Shown piece after piece: positions 46,149 through 55,893 of a stretch of 64,000 bases of DNA. How positions within the stretch are numbered: position 1 is the stretch's first letter; each line of letters starts with the position of its first letter. Origin of the DNA: Setoptus koraiensis (lineage: Eukaryota; Arthropoda). The notes under the pieces were generated by a model that was not told the DNA's origin, made no database searches, and saw only the letters and a program-made list of their open reading frames with translations. The position numbers and the translations under genes are program-made. The DNA is taken from positions 14,012,001-14,076,000 of the forward strand of contig CM106585.1 in assembly GCA_048013815.1 (NCBI GenBank). The letters run 5' to 3'.

Positions 46149-47189
46149 ATGAGTGAATTACTAGAACGTGGTGAGCAGATGGATGATGACAAGATTGTCA
46201 TCCAGGCTCAGCCCATAGCCAAATTGTTGGACACATCAGGATCGTCTGGTATTAGCGAAGGTGACATCAAGAAATTGGTTGAGTCAGGATTTCACACAGT
46301 TGAATCTGTTGCATATGCAACAAAAAAGATGCTATGTGAGGTGAAAGGAATATCAGAAACCAAGGCAGAGAAGCTACTGGCCGAATGTATGAAACGAACT
46401 AGCATGGGCTTCACCACAGCTACAGAATTTCAAGCAAAACGTTCAGAGATGATACAAATCACCACCGGATCGAGGGCGTTAGACTCATTACTGGACGGCG
46501 GCATTGAGACTGGATCAATAACGGAACTGTTCGGTGAATTCAGAACGGGAAAATCACAACTCTGTCATACTCTTGCTGTCACATGCCAACTGCCAATTGA
46601 TCACGGTGGAGGCGAAGGAAAGTGTCTTTACATAGACACTGAAGGTACATTCAGACCCAACAGACTCATGGATATAGCGGAGGCATACAAACTAAAACCT
46701 GACGAGGTGCTCGACAACGTTGCTGTGGCCAGATGTTATAATACCGATCACCAGACTCGTCTATTGTACGAAGCTGCCGCTATGATGGCAGAATCTCGAT
46801 ACTCACTAATCATAGTGGACAGTGCCACAGCTTTATATAGGACCGACTTTTTTGGAAGAAGCGAGCTGTCAGCGAGACAAATGCACTTGGGAAGATTCCT
46901 TCGGATGCTCCTTCGTCTCTGTGATGAGTATGGTGTGGCTTGCGTAATAACCAACCAAGTTGTAGCCCAAGTGGACGGCTCTGCCGGAATGTTCAATCCG
47001 GATCCGAAGAAACCCATAGGCGGTAACATTATTGCTCATGCCTCCACAACAAGACTCTATCTCAAGAAAGGCAAAGGAGAGAATCGTGTGTGTAAGATTT
47101 ACGACTCTCCTTGTCTACCTGAAGGAGAGGCTACTTTTGCAATCACCAAGGCAGGTATCAAGGACGCCAAAGAGACCAAAGAAAAGTAG
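46149..47189 (+). CDS. RAD51: RAD51 recombinase
   Basis: RAD51 forms filaments on single-stranded DNA and catalyses strand exchange in homologous recombination. One exon encodes 346 residues, close to human (339). The N-terminal HhH region ([33 protein letters not shown]) leads into the ATPase core. Walker A is GEFRTGKS, Walker B is [12 protein letters not shown], and the L2 region is [20 protein letters not shown]. It ends [20 protein letters not shown] and [17 protein letters not shown]. The spacing fits RAD51 better than DMC1. All catalytic residues are present. It is tail to tail with POLA2, with only 65 bases between the stop codons. Confidence 0.96.
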   Translation: MSELLERGEQMDDDKIVIQAQPIAKLLDTSGSSGISEGDIKKLVESGFHTVESVAYATKKMLCEVKGISETKAEKLLAECMKRTSMGFTTATEFQAKRSEMIQITTGSRALDSLLDGGIETGSITELFGEFRTGKSQLCHTLAVTCQLPIDHGGGEGKCLYIDTEGTFRPNRLMDIAEAYKLKPDEVLDNVAVARCYNTDHQTRLLYEAAAMMAESRYSLIIVDSATALYRTDFFGRSELSARQMHLGRFLRMLLRLCDEYGVACVITNQVVAQVDGSAGMFNPDPKKPIGGNIIAHASTTRLYLKKGKGENRVCKIYDSPCLPEGEATFAITKAGIKDAKETKEK

Positions 47190-47245
47190 AGTAATCAGTC
47201 TCGAGTGTTTTCTGTGTGTTACAATTGTCAAGCTAGTATTTAAAT

Positions 47246-47251
47246 TTTATT
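47246..47251 (-). terminator. poly(A) signal 3 bases after the POLA2 stop
   Basis: AATAAA on the minus strand, three bases beyond the TAA at 47257-47255. Cleavage at the usual distance would fall within 50 bases of the RAD51 stop, so the two 3' UTRs probably overlap. Confidence 0.65.
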
Positions 47252-47254
47252 AGA

Positions 47255-48583
47255 TTATAACGATTCAGCCACGAGTTCCTCCGCAGATGCCTTGCTATCG
47301 ACTTCCATCTCATCGCTCTTTTGTGTTTCCACAGGCGGTTGTACAGATTTTATCTCTGTCAGCTTCACAATTGTTGCTTTTATACTGTCTGCCAATGGCC
47401 CGTTGTATGCTTTGTCGGCTGATAAATCTAGTTGAACAAATTGTCTTAGAGTCCCTCCTAGAGAACGTTGGGGATTGACTACTAGACATCCGTTAACTTC
47501 CTTGTGAAAGCACACCAGTCTGCTGGGCGCAATAAGTATGTGAGGACAACGTCCTAGCTTATACGACTTCATCAAAACAGAATAATCCACAGATACATCG
47601 GGTTTTGGGGGGTAGATAGGGTACATGTTAGCCTGATTAAGAATGTGTCTACTTAACAGAACCATCCGGTCATTAGTACATCTGTTTATTGTCACTTCGC
47701 TTGAACTTAAATGAAATAGAACGTCGACGGAAGTGACACTAACAGTTAGGCCGTCGAGGTTTAGATGTGATGGATCTGATATCGGAATTATTTTCAAATT
47801 ACATTTCTTTTTGTCTTTCGTGATTGATTTTATAGATAATTCTGGACACGGATAGATGTTGGCGGATATCATGGATTCGCACATGAGTTCTCTGGGTGAC
47901 GAGACCAGATATAGAGTGCAAGTTAAATCTTTTAGCGCTGTATAAATTTGAGTGACGAACGCATTCAAATCTTCAGTGAATTCTTTTGGTGACTTCAGAA
48001 GTTTCTCTTTGTTCTCTGAGTTGACGAATGGTCCAATGAGAATAGTATGCGAGGGTTCGGCTTTTTTGCATGCTTCCAACAGAGTGCTCAATGATTTATT
48101 ATTGATATCGCCATTTTCGTTGTAGTCGACAAAGGGACCAGAAGCTACAATTATACGAATATTCTGAGTGAGGGTGAATTCGTCATCTGGGAAAGGAGGT
48201 TGAATCGTTTGAGGATCAATCATGTTTCTGACAATCAAATGTTTGCTCCTTTCGTAGCTTGGTCGGCCAGCAAAAGCAATTATTTGACCTGGGAAGAATG
48301 AGAACTCTTGCGAGACTTCGCTTAGATCGACAGTAACTTTTGCGTTATCAGTGAGAGATTGGGAACCTCTGATGGGAAGCTCTTTGATATCCAAAAGGCT
48401 TTGTCCATCGTTCCAAACCATTCCTATGTAGTGGACATCTGTGCCTGATTTCACGCTTTCATCAAAACGATCAAATGCCTTTATTTGAGGGCACGCATCA
48501 AGGTAGCGGTAGGCATGTTCATCGATTAAAGCATCGAAATGACTTTTCACCGATGAGGCATAATTAGTCCTAAACTTAAACAT
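47255..48583 (-). CDS. POLA2: DNA polymerase alpha subunit B
   Basis: The B subunit bridges the catalytic subunit and primase of the polymerase alpha complex, which starts all replication. One exon encodes 442 residues, against about 600 in human. The OB-fold region (VHYIGMVWNDGQSLLDIKEL, FFPGQIIAFAGRP) is followed by the inactive phosphoesterase domain (IRIIVASGPFVDYNENGDI, SHTILIGPFVNSEN, LYLVSSPRELMCE). It then has YPIYPPKPDVSVDY and PHILIAPSRL. The N-terminal helical bundle of about 150 residues that contacts other replisome proteins is not in this frame. A further 5' exon or a shorter protein would both explain this. The C-terminus has a short acidic extension (SDEMEVDSKASAEE). Confidence 0.92.
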   Translation of the reverse strand: MFKFRTNYASSVKSHFDALIDEHAYRYLDACPQIKAFDRFDESVKSGTDVHYIGMVWNDGQSLLDIKELPIRGSQSLTDNAKVTVDLSEVSQEFSFFPGQIIAFAGRPSYERSKHLIVRNMIDPQTIQPPFPDDEFTLTQNIRIIVASGPFVDYNENGDINNKSLSTLLEACKKAEPSHTILIGPFVNSENKEKLLKSPKEFTEDLNAFVTQIYTALKDLTCTLYLVSSPRELMCESMISANIYPCPELSIKSITKDKKKCNLKIIPISDPSHLNLDGLTVSVTSVDVLFHLSSSEVTINRCTNDRMVLLSRHILNQANMYPIYPPKPDVSVDYSVLMKSYKLGRCPHILIAPSRLVCFHKEVNGCLVVNPQRSLGGTLRQFVQLDLSADKAYNGPLADSIKATIVKLTEIKSVQPPVETQKSDEMEVDSKASAEELVAESL

Positions 48584-49595
48584 GGTTTCTATATGGTTGG
48601 GGATAATAGTAGGGGAAATTTCGATCCGCTAATGAAATTGTTTTCTCATGGCTCGACACAAAAATTGGAGGCACTTTATTGTTTCAAAAGCAACTGTTGA
48701 ATGCCGCACTTTCTCTTTATCCGAACAGCGCCAAATTTGAAAGAGGAAGGTGCAAAAAACCGTGATTGATCCGCGTGATCTTGGTACCAGATTGAGTCCC
48801 GGATGTTTCACATAATGAATTAACAGGTTGTGCAATCGAACTTCGAAAACAATAGTGAGGTATCTCTTTTCAAATGTAATCTAATGATCATAGTCTTTCT
48901 GATCGATGATACGTTTCCATCGTCAAGATGTTCACGATGATGCAATCAAAATTAAAGATCAAAAGATGAAGACAACCACGGCAATTCATGCTGCCCTGAA
49001 TAGAGAAAAGCCTTCATTGACAAAACATTCGCCATTGTTAATTGTTGAAAGTTCCAGATGTTGCCATGGAACGCACGATTTAACGTGTCACAGATCTAAC
49101 CAGACAAACAAAAGTTATTTCGATTACGTAACAAGTTCGAAAAACGCGCTAAGGTAATGTGCTGAACTTGTACACAAGAGGTCAGCTGATATAGCACTGC
49201 ACCAATAGCTGTCTGCTGTATGTTGTGACTTGGTGCTCAACAGCGAGCGACAGGTAAAATTGAAACCATACTATAAAAAGAACAAAAATAGACAGATAAA
49301 ATAACTTCATTGTCATTAATATTATTCTATGCACCATCATAGATTCTTTAGCAATTATACATGTATAATTGTACACATTCATACATGATGTGAACTAAAC
49401 TCTTTTACAGCACCATCATTTCCAAAAATTAATCAGTCCGTAGATCTTATGTGATACATCATTGATTGTCATATTATTACTATCACCATTATTATTCGTA
49501 AATTCACATTGATATATTCTTCATTCGTTAGGCCCCAGGAATCACTTTTACCAAGCTTCAATCAACGAACTGATCTAGCTCTACATACAACAAAA
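48584..49595. other. intergenic, POLA2 to PDCD10
   Basis: About 1 kb of AT-rich DNA between divergent genes, holding both 5' regions. I see no gene, TATA box or long repeat in it. Confidence 0.6.
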
Positions 49596-50751
49596 ATGGT
49601 GGGAGACAGACCGCCAGTAACTGCGAATTTAGTTTTGCCAATACTTATCAAGCCAGCCTTGAGGAAGGTGAGTTGGAAAATATTGTTATATATCACAAAC
49701 TATAGAGATTGCGCACCGTCAATGTTGTTTCAGACAATAATCTAGACGATTATGTTCAACTTATTTGCATCATTCAGGTTGAAAAATGTTCTATGCCGGC
49801 TGCATTAAGCCTCAAGATGGCCCTACTAAAGGTAACTTTGATCAGGCAATATTATTAATCAATATTAATTCTGTTGCAGCGATTTCCAAGTTCGTTTCCA
49901 ATAACACCAACATGCAATTCTTTCATTTATTTACAGGCTGAATCATCTCACCCGGGACTGATATTGGAAATTGTAACCATACTAGCTAGAAGAGTGGATC
50001 CTAGTATAAACATGACTGAGTCATTGCTCAGGCTTCAAGGAATAGTTCCTGAATCTGAAGGTACCGTACAAGTTTATTGAAACCTCAAATGTCTTATTTA
50101 TCTTTACACAATTGACTAATCTCAAAAATATATCAAACTGTCATGCCACAGAATATAAATCCCGACGTTCTGAAGAGCTTTATTTAGATCTTAATAGGAA
50201 GTCAAGCACGCTCAAGAAGATACTGAGCAGAGTGCCTGATGAGATCAATGATCGAAAAACTTTCCTAGAAACCATCAAGTAAGATATTACCTTTATATAC
50301 ACAGACTTGTCCCATGAACTAACTAATGTTACTCGACTTTTTCTAACAAACTACTACTCTCTTGTGTGATTTTCACTCTCCTCAAACAGAGAGATTGCCA
50401 GCGCCATTAAAAAACTATTAGATTGTGTCACCGAAATATCAAACCAGACCCAATCTCAAAGTAGCAGGCAGGCACTCGAAGATAGGAAACGTGATTTTAT
50501 CAAATATTCCAAGAAATTCAGTAATACACTGAAAGAATTCTTCAAAGAGGGCCAGTAAGTAAAAAAGAGAGTTAGAAAATAATTTCTTAACCTTCAGTTT
50601 TTCACACTGATTGACACACACAAATTAATTTCATTCTTTGAATTCTAGGGCCCAATCGGTTTTCATCAGTGCGGCTCACTTGGTCAATCAAACTTATGCC
50701 ATCCAGTTAACAGTCAAAAGTCGGTGTGATAATGCAAACACCTCCTCATAA
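49596..50751 (+). CDS. PDCD10: PDCD10 / CCM3, six exons
   Basis: PDCD10 (CCM3) is a scaffold that binds GCKIII kinases and striatin in the STRIPAK complex. Exons are 49596-49667, 49778-49831, 49937-50060, 50152-50278, 50390-50554 and 50649-50751. Phases agree throughout and give 214 residues (human 212). The N-terminal dimerisation part includes MALLKAESSHPGL and NMTESLLRLQG. The linker reads EYKSRRSEELYLDLN. The FAT-homology four-helix domain has ILSRVPDEINDRKTFLETIK, EIASAIKKLLD, and FIKYSKKFSNTLKEFFKEG. It ends VFISAAHLVNQTYAIQLTVK. All five introns are 91-111 bases. The gene could not be found as one open frame; it was assembled from splice sites and the known family order. Confidence 0.94.
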
Positions 50752-50753
50752 AT

Positions 50754-51014
50754 ATGCACGCCTATTGTCTGGATATGATAATTTTTCGAGATTCCAAAGT
50801 GAACACCACATATGCAATGAGACACTCGACCAATACTTGTTCAGGGGGGGGGGGGGTAACTGTCCTGGATCACTCATCCAACCCTATCTTCCGACATCGA
50901 CCCAGCTTCGAAGCGGGAGAAACAGTGCTCCGAGTTATTTCTAAGCAAGACAGTCTGCCCTCAACTCTCTTCTTTCGATGTGCCATACTGAGTGTAATAT
51001 ATCGTAAGTCATGA
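50754..51014 (+). CDS. possible small coding sequence, unrecognised
   Basis: An 86-residue frame starts two bases after the PDCD10 stop and crosses a run of 12 G (about 50846-50857). After the run it reads TVLDHSSNPIFRHRPSFEAG and ETVLRVISKQDSLPSTLFFR, which looks like protein. A GTAAGT at 51004 and a TAG at 51046 would join it to another open frame ending at 51244. That intron would be only 44 bases, half the size of any other here. I do not recognise a family. It could be part of the PDCD10 3' UTR, and the G run makes its frame uncertain. Confidence 0.25.
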   Translation: MHAYCLDMIIFRDSKVNTTYAMRHSTNTCSGGGGVTVLDHSSNPIFRHRPSFEAGETVLRVISKQDSLPSTLFFRCAILSVIYRKS

Positions 51015-51574
51015 TGCCTGAGACTCTCATATAAATACTCTTGGTAGATGGTTCTCCGGTGACCGGCAAAAAAAAAATGAATTCTTCAGCTGGAATTGTC
51101 GGAATCGATTTCGAACGATTTAGAAAAGTTTTATTTTTGTTACTTACAGCTAAGTTACGTGGTTCGATATACTCTTTGCATTGCTGTGAGGCTATGTTAC
51201 GTCGCTGTTGTTGTTGTTTGAGGCGCCCAACTTGCTCTATTTGATCAAATCGAAACCTAAAAATAGATTTTCTCGTTTTTTTTCTGTCGGGACTTGAAAA
51301 TCAACTGAACGGCCATGTTCATTTGTTTAGTACATGATCTTTATAGATATATTGATTTCGGCTACTTTTTCACAATCTACTGATTCTGAATAATAATACT
51401 TTTCAACAAATTCAATTTACTTATTGGAAAGACCAGCGAAATTCTATCAATAACTCTTATTGCATAGGTTCACCTCAGTCCAGTATATATTGATACTTTT
51501 TGAATTGGAAGATAATCGTGCCCAAGGTCGAAAGTTTGTGAGTTTGATTTATGCTAACAACATGTGGATAAACA

Positions 51575-54500
51575 ATGAGAATTAGTGCGATAATGGCACC
51601 CGAGAGGAGACTAATATCATCACACTCCAGGCAGCACTATCATTCGGTTGAACATTTACTAAGATTGTTCACAGTTAAGAATCTATTGCTACCATTACTT
51701 ATACTACTGTTATTATCACCTGTACTAGCGAAACGATGGCCATCAGTGAAGCAACATTTCTCCAATTTGATGGGCTCGGCCCGGCCTGCCAGGTTTCCTT
51801 TAGCCCATGGTCGCATGCCATACACATCTCCTCTGAACTCCATAGCCCCTTTAGCTCCTCTAGCTCCAACTGCTCTAATTCCACCCGTCAGTCCAATAAG
51901 ATCAACAAGTTCAATGACTCCAATGACTCCAATGACTCCAATGACTCCAATGATTCCAATGGCTCCGACTGCTCCGAGAGCACCGACTGCTCCGAGAGCA
52001 CCGACTGCTCCGATAGCTCCGCTGGCCCCGCTGGCCCCGATGGCCCCGATGGCTCCGATGACGCCTATGGCGCGTAGGTTGAGTTCGGTATCCCCACCAA
52101 GTCCAATGGCCACAACTAGACTAAGGCCCGGACTACGCCGTCAGAATTATCCACAGCGAACATACGGACACAAAATTCCCACTGGTGGTGTCGTGGATCG
52201 AATCCGAAATTTCACAAAAGAAAGAGCACCATTTCAAAATATATCTCGAGTTCACAATGGACTACCGCCAAGAAGTTTGCCTCGTCACGGCAAAGTAGCC
52301 AGGAAGCTGGGTAACTTGGGTTCTTCAATATTGAACAACTTTAAGAATCGCCGTGTGGACACTTCGCCGCGAATAACTCCGAACGCACCAATTATGCAAA
52401 CGACTGTAACAACGGCGAGCCCAGCTTTCAACAAGCCCGCAGAAATGAACTATCCAGCTCTGGGCCACTCGCAATCCTCTTCGTATTCGCATTCGTCCTC
52501 GTCGTTCGTAGAGCACGACCCCTCAAAAGGAGCTCCCAAGTATTATCAAGAGGCTCACACTTTCACAAATAACAATGGTCAAGTTGAGCAACAGCACTAT
52601 CAAAACTATGGTCCTCCTAAAGGAGTGACCCTCGGACTGTCAGCAGGAACAAATGAAGGAATGGCATCCAGGGCTGTGGCATCCGTTCGGCCAATGCGAG
52701 CGGGTAACAACAGAATTCGATCGAGGCCCAACAATATTCAAAGTACAAGAGATATGCCTGCGATGCCAAGGAATGCCAACGCTCGTTATCCCTTGAGCAG
52801 GCAATCGAGCGGTATTCGTCGAGTTTCTCATGGTGTCAATGGTCGGCTGAAATCATTATTGAGGCCCAGTGCAAGTCGGTCAGTTTCATCTAATGCAGGC
52901 ATTGCGCATCAAAGCCGGTTTGGCCCGCCAAGAGGCTCGCCTTATGTAAGGAGGTCACGAGCGATGCCAGGAAATGTTGAGATGAGAGGCAAAACTCCTT
53001 GGCGAGCGGCACTAACTAATGTGGGCCGCAGAATGGGCGATCGCAATCCAATAAAAGCTCGTACAAACATGATAAGAAACAGATTGATGCCTCACAATAG
53101 TCGGCCCACTGTTGCGCGACCTGTGCCGTCGCAACAAGCCAGAACTGCAAAAATGAGACCAATGTCATTGTCTAGCCGTTCGAGAGCTCCAATCAGCAGT
53201 AAACTACCTCTAAACACAAGTTGGTTCAAAGAAAGAATACGCAGACCGATGGCAAGCAGAGTTCGATCGCCTCGTTATCTAGCTCGACAAATGCCAAACA
53301 AACAAAACAATGGTATAGCAAGGAACATTGTCAACAGAAGCCCGCCGAGCCGCTTGCCACTTCCTCGCCGGTCATTGAGCATGTATAAACGAGGCCAATC
53401 AGATTATGGTCGGGCTGCTATGCCACAGCAGCAAGAGAGAACTGCACGGCTACCGCCTCCACGACTAGCCTATCGTGCTAAATCTCTACTCAACCGGCGC
53501 CCCGAACAGAACTCGCTGAGTAGCGTCCCTGTGCGAATACCTAGCTACAAAAGTCGGCTTCCAATGAGAATGCAGAGTTTGCGAAACACCAAGCCCCAGA
53601 ATACATTGAATAGTGAGGCCTTGCCCAATGTGGCCAACAAAAGAAGAATGATGAAAAGTAGTCGCCAGACCCCAATTGTGGCTGGACCGTTGAACCCGGA
53701 GCAATCAACAACAAGTGAATTATCCCCTGATGGCTCAGATTCGCAACAAGAACCAAACACCTCAGCACAGGTCAATGTTATCGATTCTTCGCACAACGAA
53801 GGCCCTGACCACCACGAACATTGGAGCTCAGAGGAACGAATTGTCACGCCAACGGGCCATGAGTCGACATCGTCTAGTTTTACATCGACTCGGATCACTA
53901 GACCGTCAGCACAACCACAATTATCTGCACCGCTTGCCAATGCTGCGGCGCATACTGAAATGCAGCCGTCGCCTCATCGCATCAAATCAGCCCCGGAATT
54001 GATAACGTCAAACCTAGCAGCAAGTGCCGGGGATTCGCGTCAAGACGGCGATAGCTCCAAGGAGGAACAAGTTCCACCAGTGTCCATTGGCAATGCAGGT
54101 GGGGCCCTCGGCAATGATGATTCTGCACCGAACAGCAACAGTGCCGAACAGCCAAAAGCACTTACTGAGGGTCTGAAGGATCTCAAACCCTTGGATTCAA
54201 TTAAGCAACGTCAGCCATCAGTGCCTTCGATGCCCCCTCTGCGAGTGCCCACAGTTCCTGATGTGAGTCAGCTGATCAGGGCACCTTCGACCCAGGGTCA
54301 GAATGAAGAGCTTGCAGAGCAAGAAGAATGGGACGATGATGACGACGACGACGACGAAGATGACGACGATGAAGACGACGACGACGACGACGATGATGAT
54401 GAAGACGACGATGACGACGATGACGATGAAGATGGTGGCGAGAAGGGAAAGTTTGAAGAAAATGCTGAGGACAATGCTAAAAGTAATCATATAATCCCCA

Positions 54501-55024
54501 AAATTCATGGTACCCTCAATAAAGTTCTGCATCATCCCAACATGAAGCATCCTGGTACCAGTACGCAAGTGACACCCAATGTCCTGCCGGAGAATCCGTC
54601 ATTATTGGGGGCCAATGGTAACAAAATTGCAGCTGCTCCCGTGGTACCCAGCAACCCGGTAATGCAAATAGATGGTAATGAGCGGCAGCAAGGTCATGAG
54701 AGAGGGGGCCAACAGAGCGGCAATTCGCTCGTCGGAGGCCCGGTTAATTTCGATAGAGCTGGAGCAAACGAACCACCTGGCGCGAATGCCTTAGATAAAC
54801 TACCAGAGAGTATGCATGCTCAGCAGGTTGCAGCAGAAAGTGATCATCATGACGACCAGGGTGATGGCGACGACAACGAGGACGACGATGATGACGACAA
54901 CGACGACGACAACGACGAGGACTATGACGAACACGATGACAAAGATAATGATGACGACGATGATGATGACGACGACGAAGATGGCAAGACCAATGAGGAG
55001 GACGGGGATAAAATAAATGTCTGA
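51575..55024 (+). CDS. 1149-residue orphan with signal/anchor, basic body and acidic tail
   Basis: One exon of 3450 bases. A hydrophobic segment at residues about 38-52 (LLLPLLILLLLSPVLA) may act as a late signal peptide or a signal anchor. Residues 80-170 are x-x-P tripeptides (APLAPLAPTA, MTPMTPMTP, APRAPTAPRAP). Residues 170-740 are Arg, Ser and Pro rich and strongly basic, with one different patch, GAPKYYQEAHTFTNNNGQVE, near residue 320. Two blocks in the last 230 residues are almost pure Asp/Glu, about 40-50 residues each. No catalytic domain is recognised. The charge split suggests an extracellular matrix, cuticle or mineral-binding protein, but that is a guess. Codon-level microsatellites (GAC/GAT, CCN) drive the repeats, and a poly(A) signal lies at 55163. 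Confidence 0.75.
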   Translation: MRISAIMAPERRLISSHSRQHYHSVEHLLRLFTVKNLLLPLLILLLLSPVLAKRWPSVKQHFSNLMGSARPARFPLAHGRMPYTSPLNSIAPLAPLAPTALIPPVSPIRSTSSMTPMTPMTPMTPMIPMAPTAPRAPTAPRAPTAPIAPLAPLAPMAPMAPMTPMARRLSSVSPPSPMATTRLRPGLRRQNYPQRTYGHKIPTGGVVDRIRNFTKERAPFQNISRVHNGLPPRSLPRHGKVARKLGNLGSSILNNFKNRRVDTSPRITPNAPIMQTTVTTASPAFNKPAEMNYPALGHSQSSSYSHSSSSFVEHDPSKGAPKYYQEAHTFTNNNGQVEQQHYQNYGPPKGVTLGLSAGTNEGMASRAVASVRPMRAGNNRIRSRPNNIQSTRDMPAMPRNANARYPLSRQSSGIRRVSHGVNGRLKSLLRPSASRSVSSNAGIAHQSRFGPPRGSPYVRRSRAMPGNVEMRGKTPWRAALTNVGRRMGDRNPIKARTNMIRNRLMPHNSRPTVARPVPSQQARTAKMRPMSLSSRSRAPISSKLPLNTSWFKERIRRPMASRVRSPRYLARQMPNKQNNGIARNIVNRSPPSRLPLPRRSLSMYKRGQSDYGRAAMPQQQERTARLPPPRLAYRAKSLLNRRPEQNSLSSVPVRIPSYKSRLPMRMQSLRNTKPQNTLNSEALPNVANKRRMMKSSRQTPIVAGPLNPEQSTTSELSPDGSDSQQEPNTSAQVNVIDSSHNEGPDHHEHWSSEERIVTPTGHESTSSSFTSTRITRPSAQPQLSAPLANAAAHTEMQPSPHRIKSAPELITSNLAASAGDSRQDGDSSKEEQVPPVSIGNAGGALGNDDSAPNSNSAEQPKALTEGLKDLKPLDSIKQRQPSVPSMPPLRVPTVPDVSQLIRAPSTQGQNEELAEQEEWDDDDDDDDEDDDDEDDDDDDDDDEDDDDDDDDEDGGEKGKFEENAEDNAKSNHIIPKIHGTLNKVLHHPNMKHPGTSTQVTPNVLPENPSLLGANGNKIAAAPVVPSNPVMQIDGNERQQGHERGGQQSGNSLVGGPVNFDRAGANEPPGANALDKLPESMHAQQVAAESDHHDDQGDGDDNEDDDDDDNDDDNDEDYDEHDDKDNDDDDDDDDDEDGKTNEEDGDKINV

Positions 55025-55162
55025 AGTCGATCGTAATCAGCAAGCAAACATTGGATTATACGATTGAAAATTTTTATTTAAAATCACTCAAGTTGGAAAC
55101 TTTTAACAAGTGTATATGATGTGCAATGGACTGTGTTAGACCGACTTCCGATCGAGGCTCAT

Positions 55163-55168
55163 AATAAA
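55163..55168 (+). terminator. poly(A) signal of the orphan gene
   Basis: AATAAA, 139 bases after the stop of the 1149-residue frame, in AT-rich sequence. Confidence 0.6.
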
Positions 55169-55230
55169 CGTATTAATTATTAGGATTTTCGACGACTAAT
55201 TGGGCTCGCTTGCTAGCGCGGGCCAGCCTT

Positions 55231-55252
55231 GTGAGCCGGTTATAGTTGTAAC
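55231..55252 (+). repeat. short dispersed repeat, copy 1
   Basis: GTGAGCCGGTTATAGTTGTA recurs at 58741-58760 in the same orientation with one change. Looser similarity continues for about 60 bases downstream of both. It is not a tRNA as far as I can fold it. Confidence 0.6.
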
Positions 55253-55423
55253 AAGGCACTCTACTAGGGGCCCCTCGATAATCCAGTGTTGAAGAACTTG
55301 TTGTCGAGACAGGATTATAGTCTGTTTATCGCGATGACAAAAATGTTTGCACATGTGAAATTTATCTGTACCTTCACCGAACACACACTGTATTAATAAA
55401 GATTGCAGCTAATTATTTGTCAT

Positions 55424-55893
55424 TCGTTGCAAAAAACAATAGTCACATGCCCGCTAATGAAATAATAATCGATGAGATTGCGACCGGAATAACCTGCAAT
55501 CAATTTGGACGCCATATAGTTGGACATAAACCTACTTTCGAACAATAGAAATTAGACTCTAGTCTAGAGACTCTAATCATTAGAGATTTATTGTGTAGAT
55601 GCGACAGACAGCAAGTTTTGTTGCGATCTGGATTTGACTAAATCCAACTGATCCCAACTGATGTTCGACCATCAATTATAAGGCAATTATTGTAACACTG
55701 ACACATCTGATCGCATTTTCAATATTCGGATTCCAGTTTCTCGATTAAGGGAGCGATAGTATTTAAACTAACTGTTCTACTCTCTGGTACCATTAGTCAC
55801 TAACTGACCTAAGCAACAAGTGTGTTCAATTTTGAAGATACAAGTGTTTGTCATTTACTGAAAGATATAACTCGCAAGGCGCAAAACCATCCA
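55424..55893 (+). repeat. inverted duplication, copy A
   Basis: This is similar, with small gaps, to the reverse complement of 57897-58326. Shared blocks include TCGTTGCAAAAAACAATAGT, ATTAGAGATTTATTG, TTTCTCGATT and the TATA-like TATTTAAA (55760-55767). Similarity runs on through CTCGCAAG-CGCAAAAC and stops where copy B reaches its start codon. Downstream of copy A only a short Gly-rich frame follows (GGGGSTGMVSGAGTERPQPS, then stop). I cannot tell whether A drives its own gene. Confidence 0.8.

Noticed and set aside
50754-51244. Two-exon gene using GTAAGT at 51004 and TAG at 51046
   Set aside because: The implied intron of 44 bases is far below the 91-base minimum seen in this window.
54218-54568. 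Val/Ile-rich membrane protein on the minus strand
   Set aside because: It is the complement of the Asp/Glu blocks in the orphan plus-strand gene.
55196-55325. Possible tRNA around the GTGAGCCGG repeat
   Set aside because: No cloverleaf with matching acceptor stem or T-loop could be drawn.
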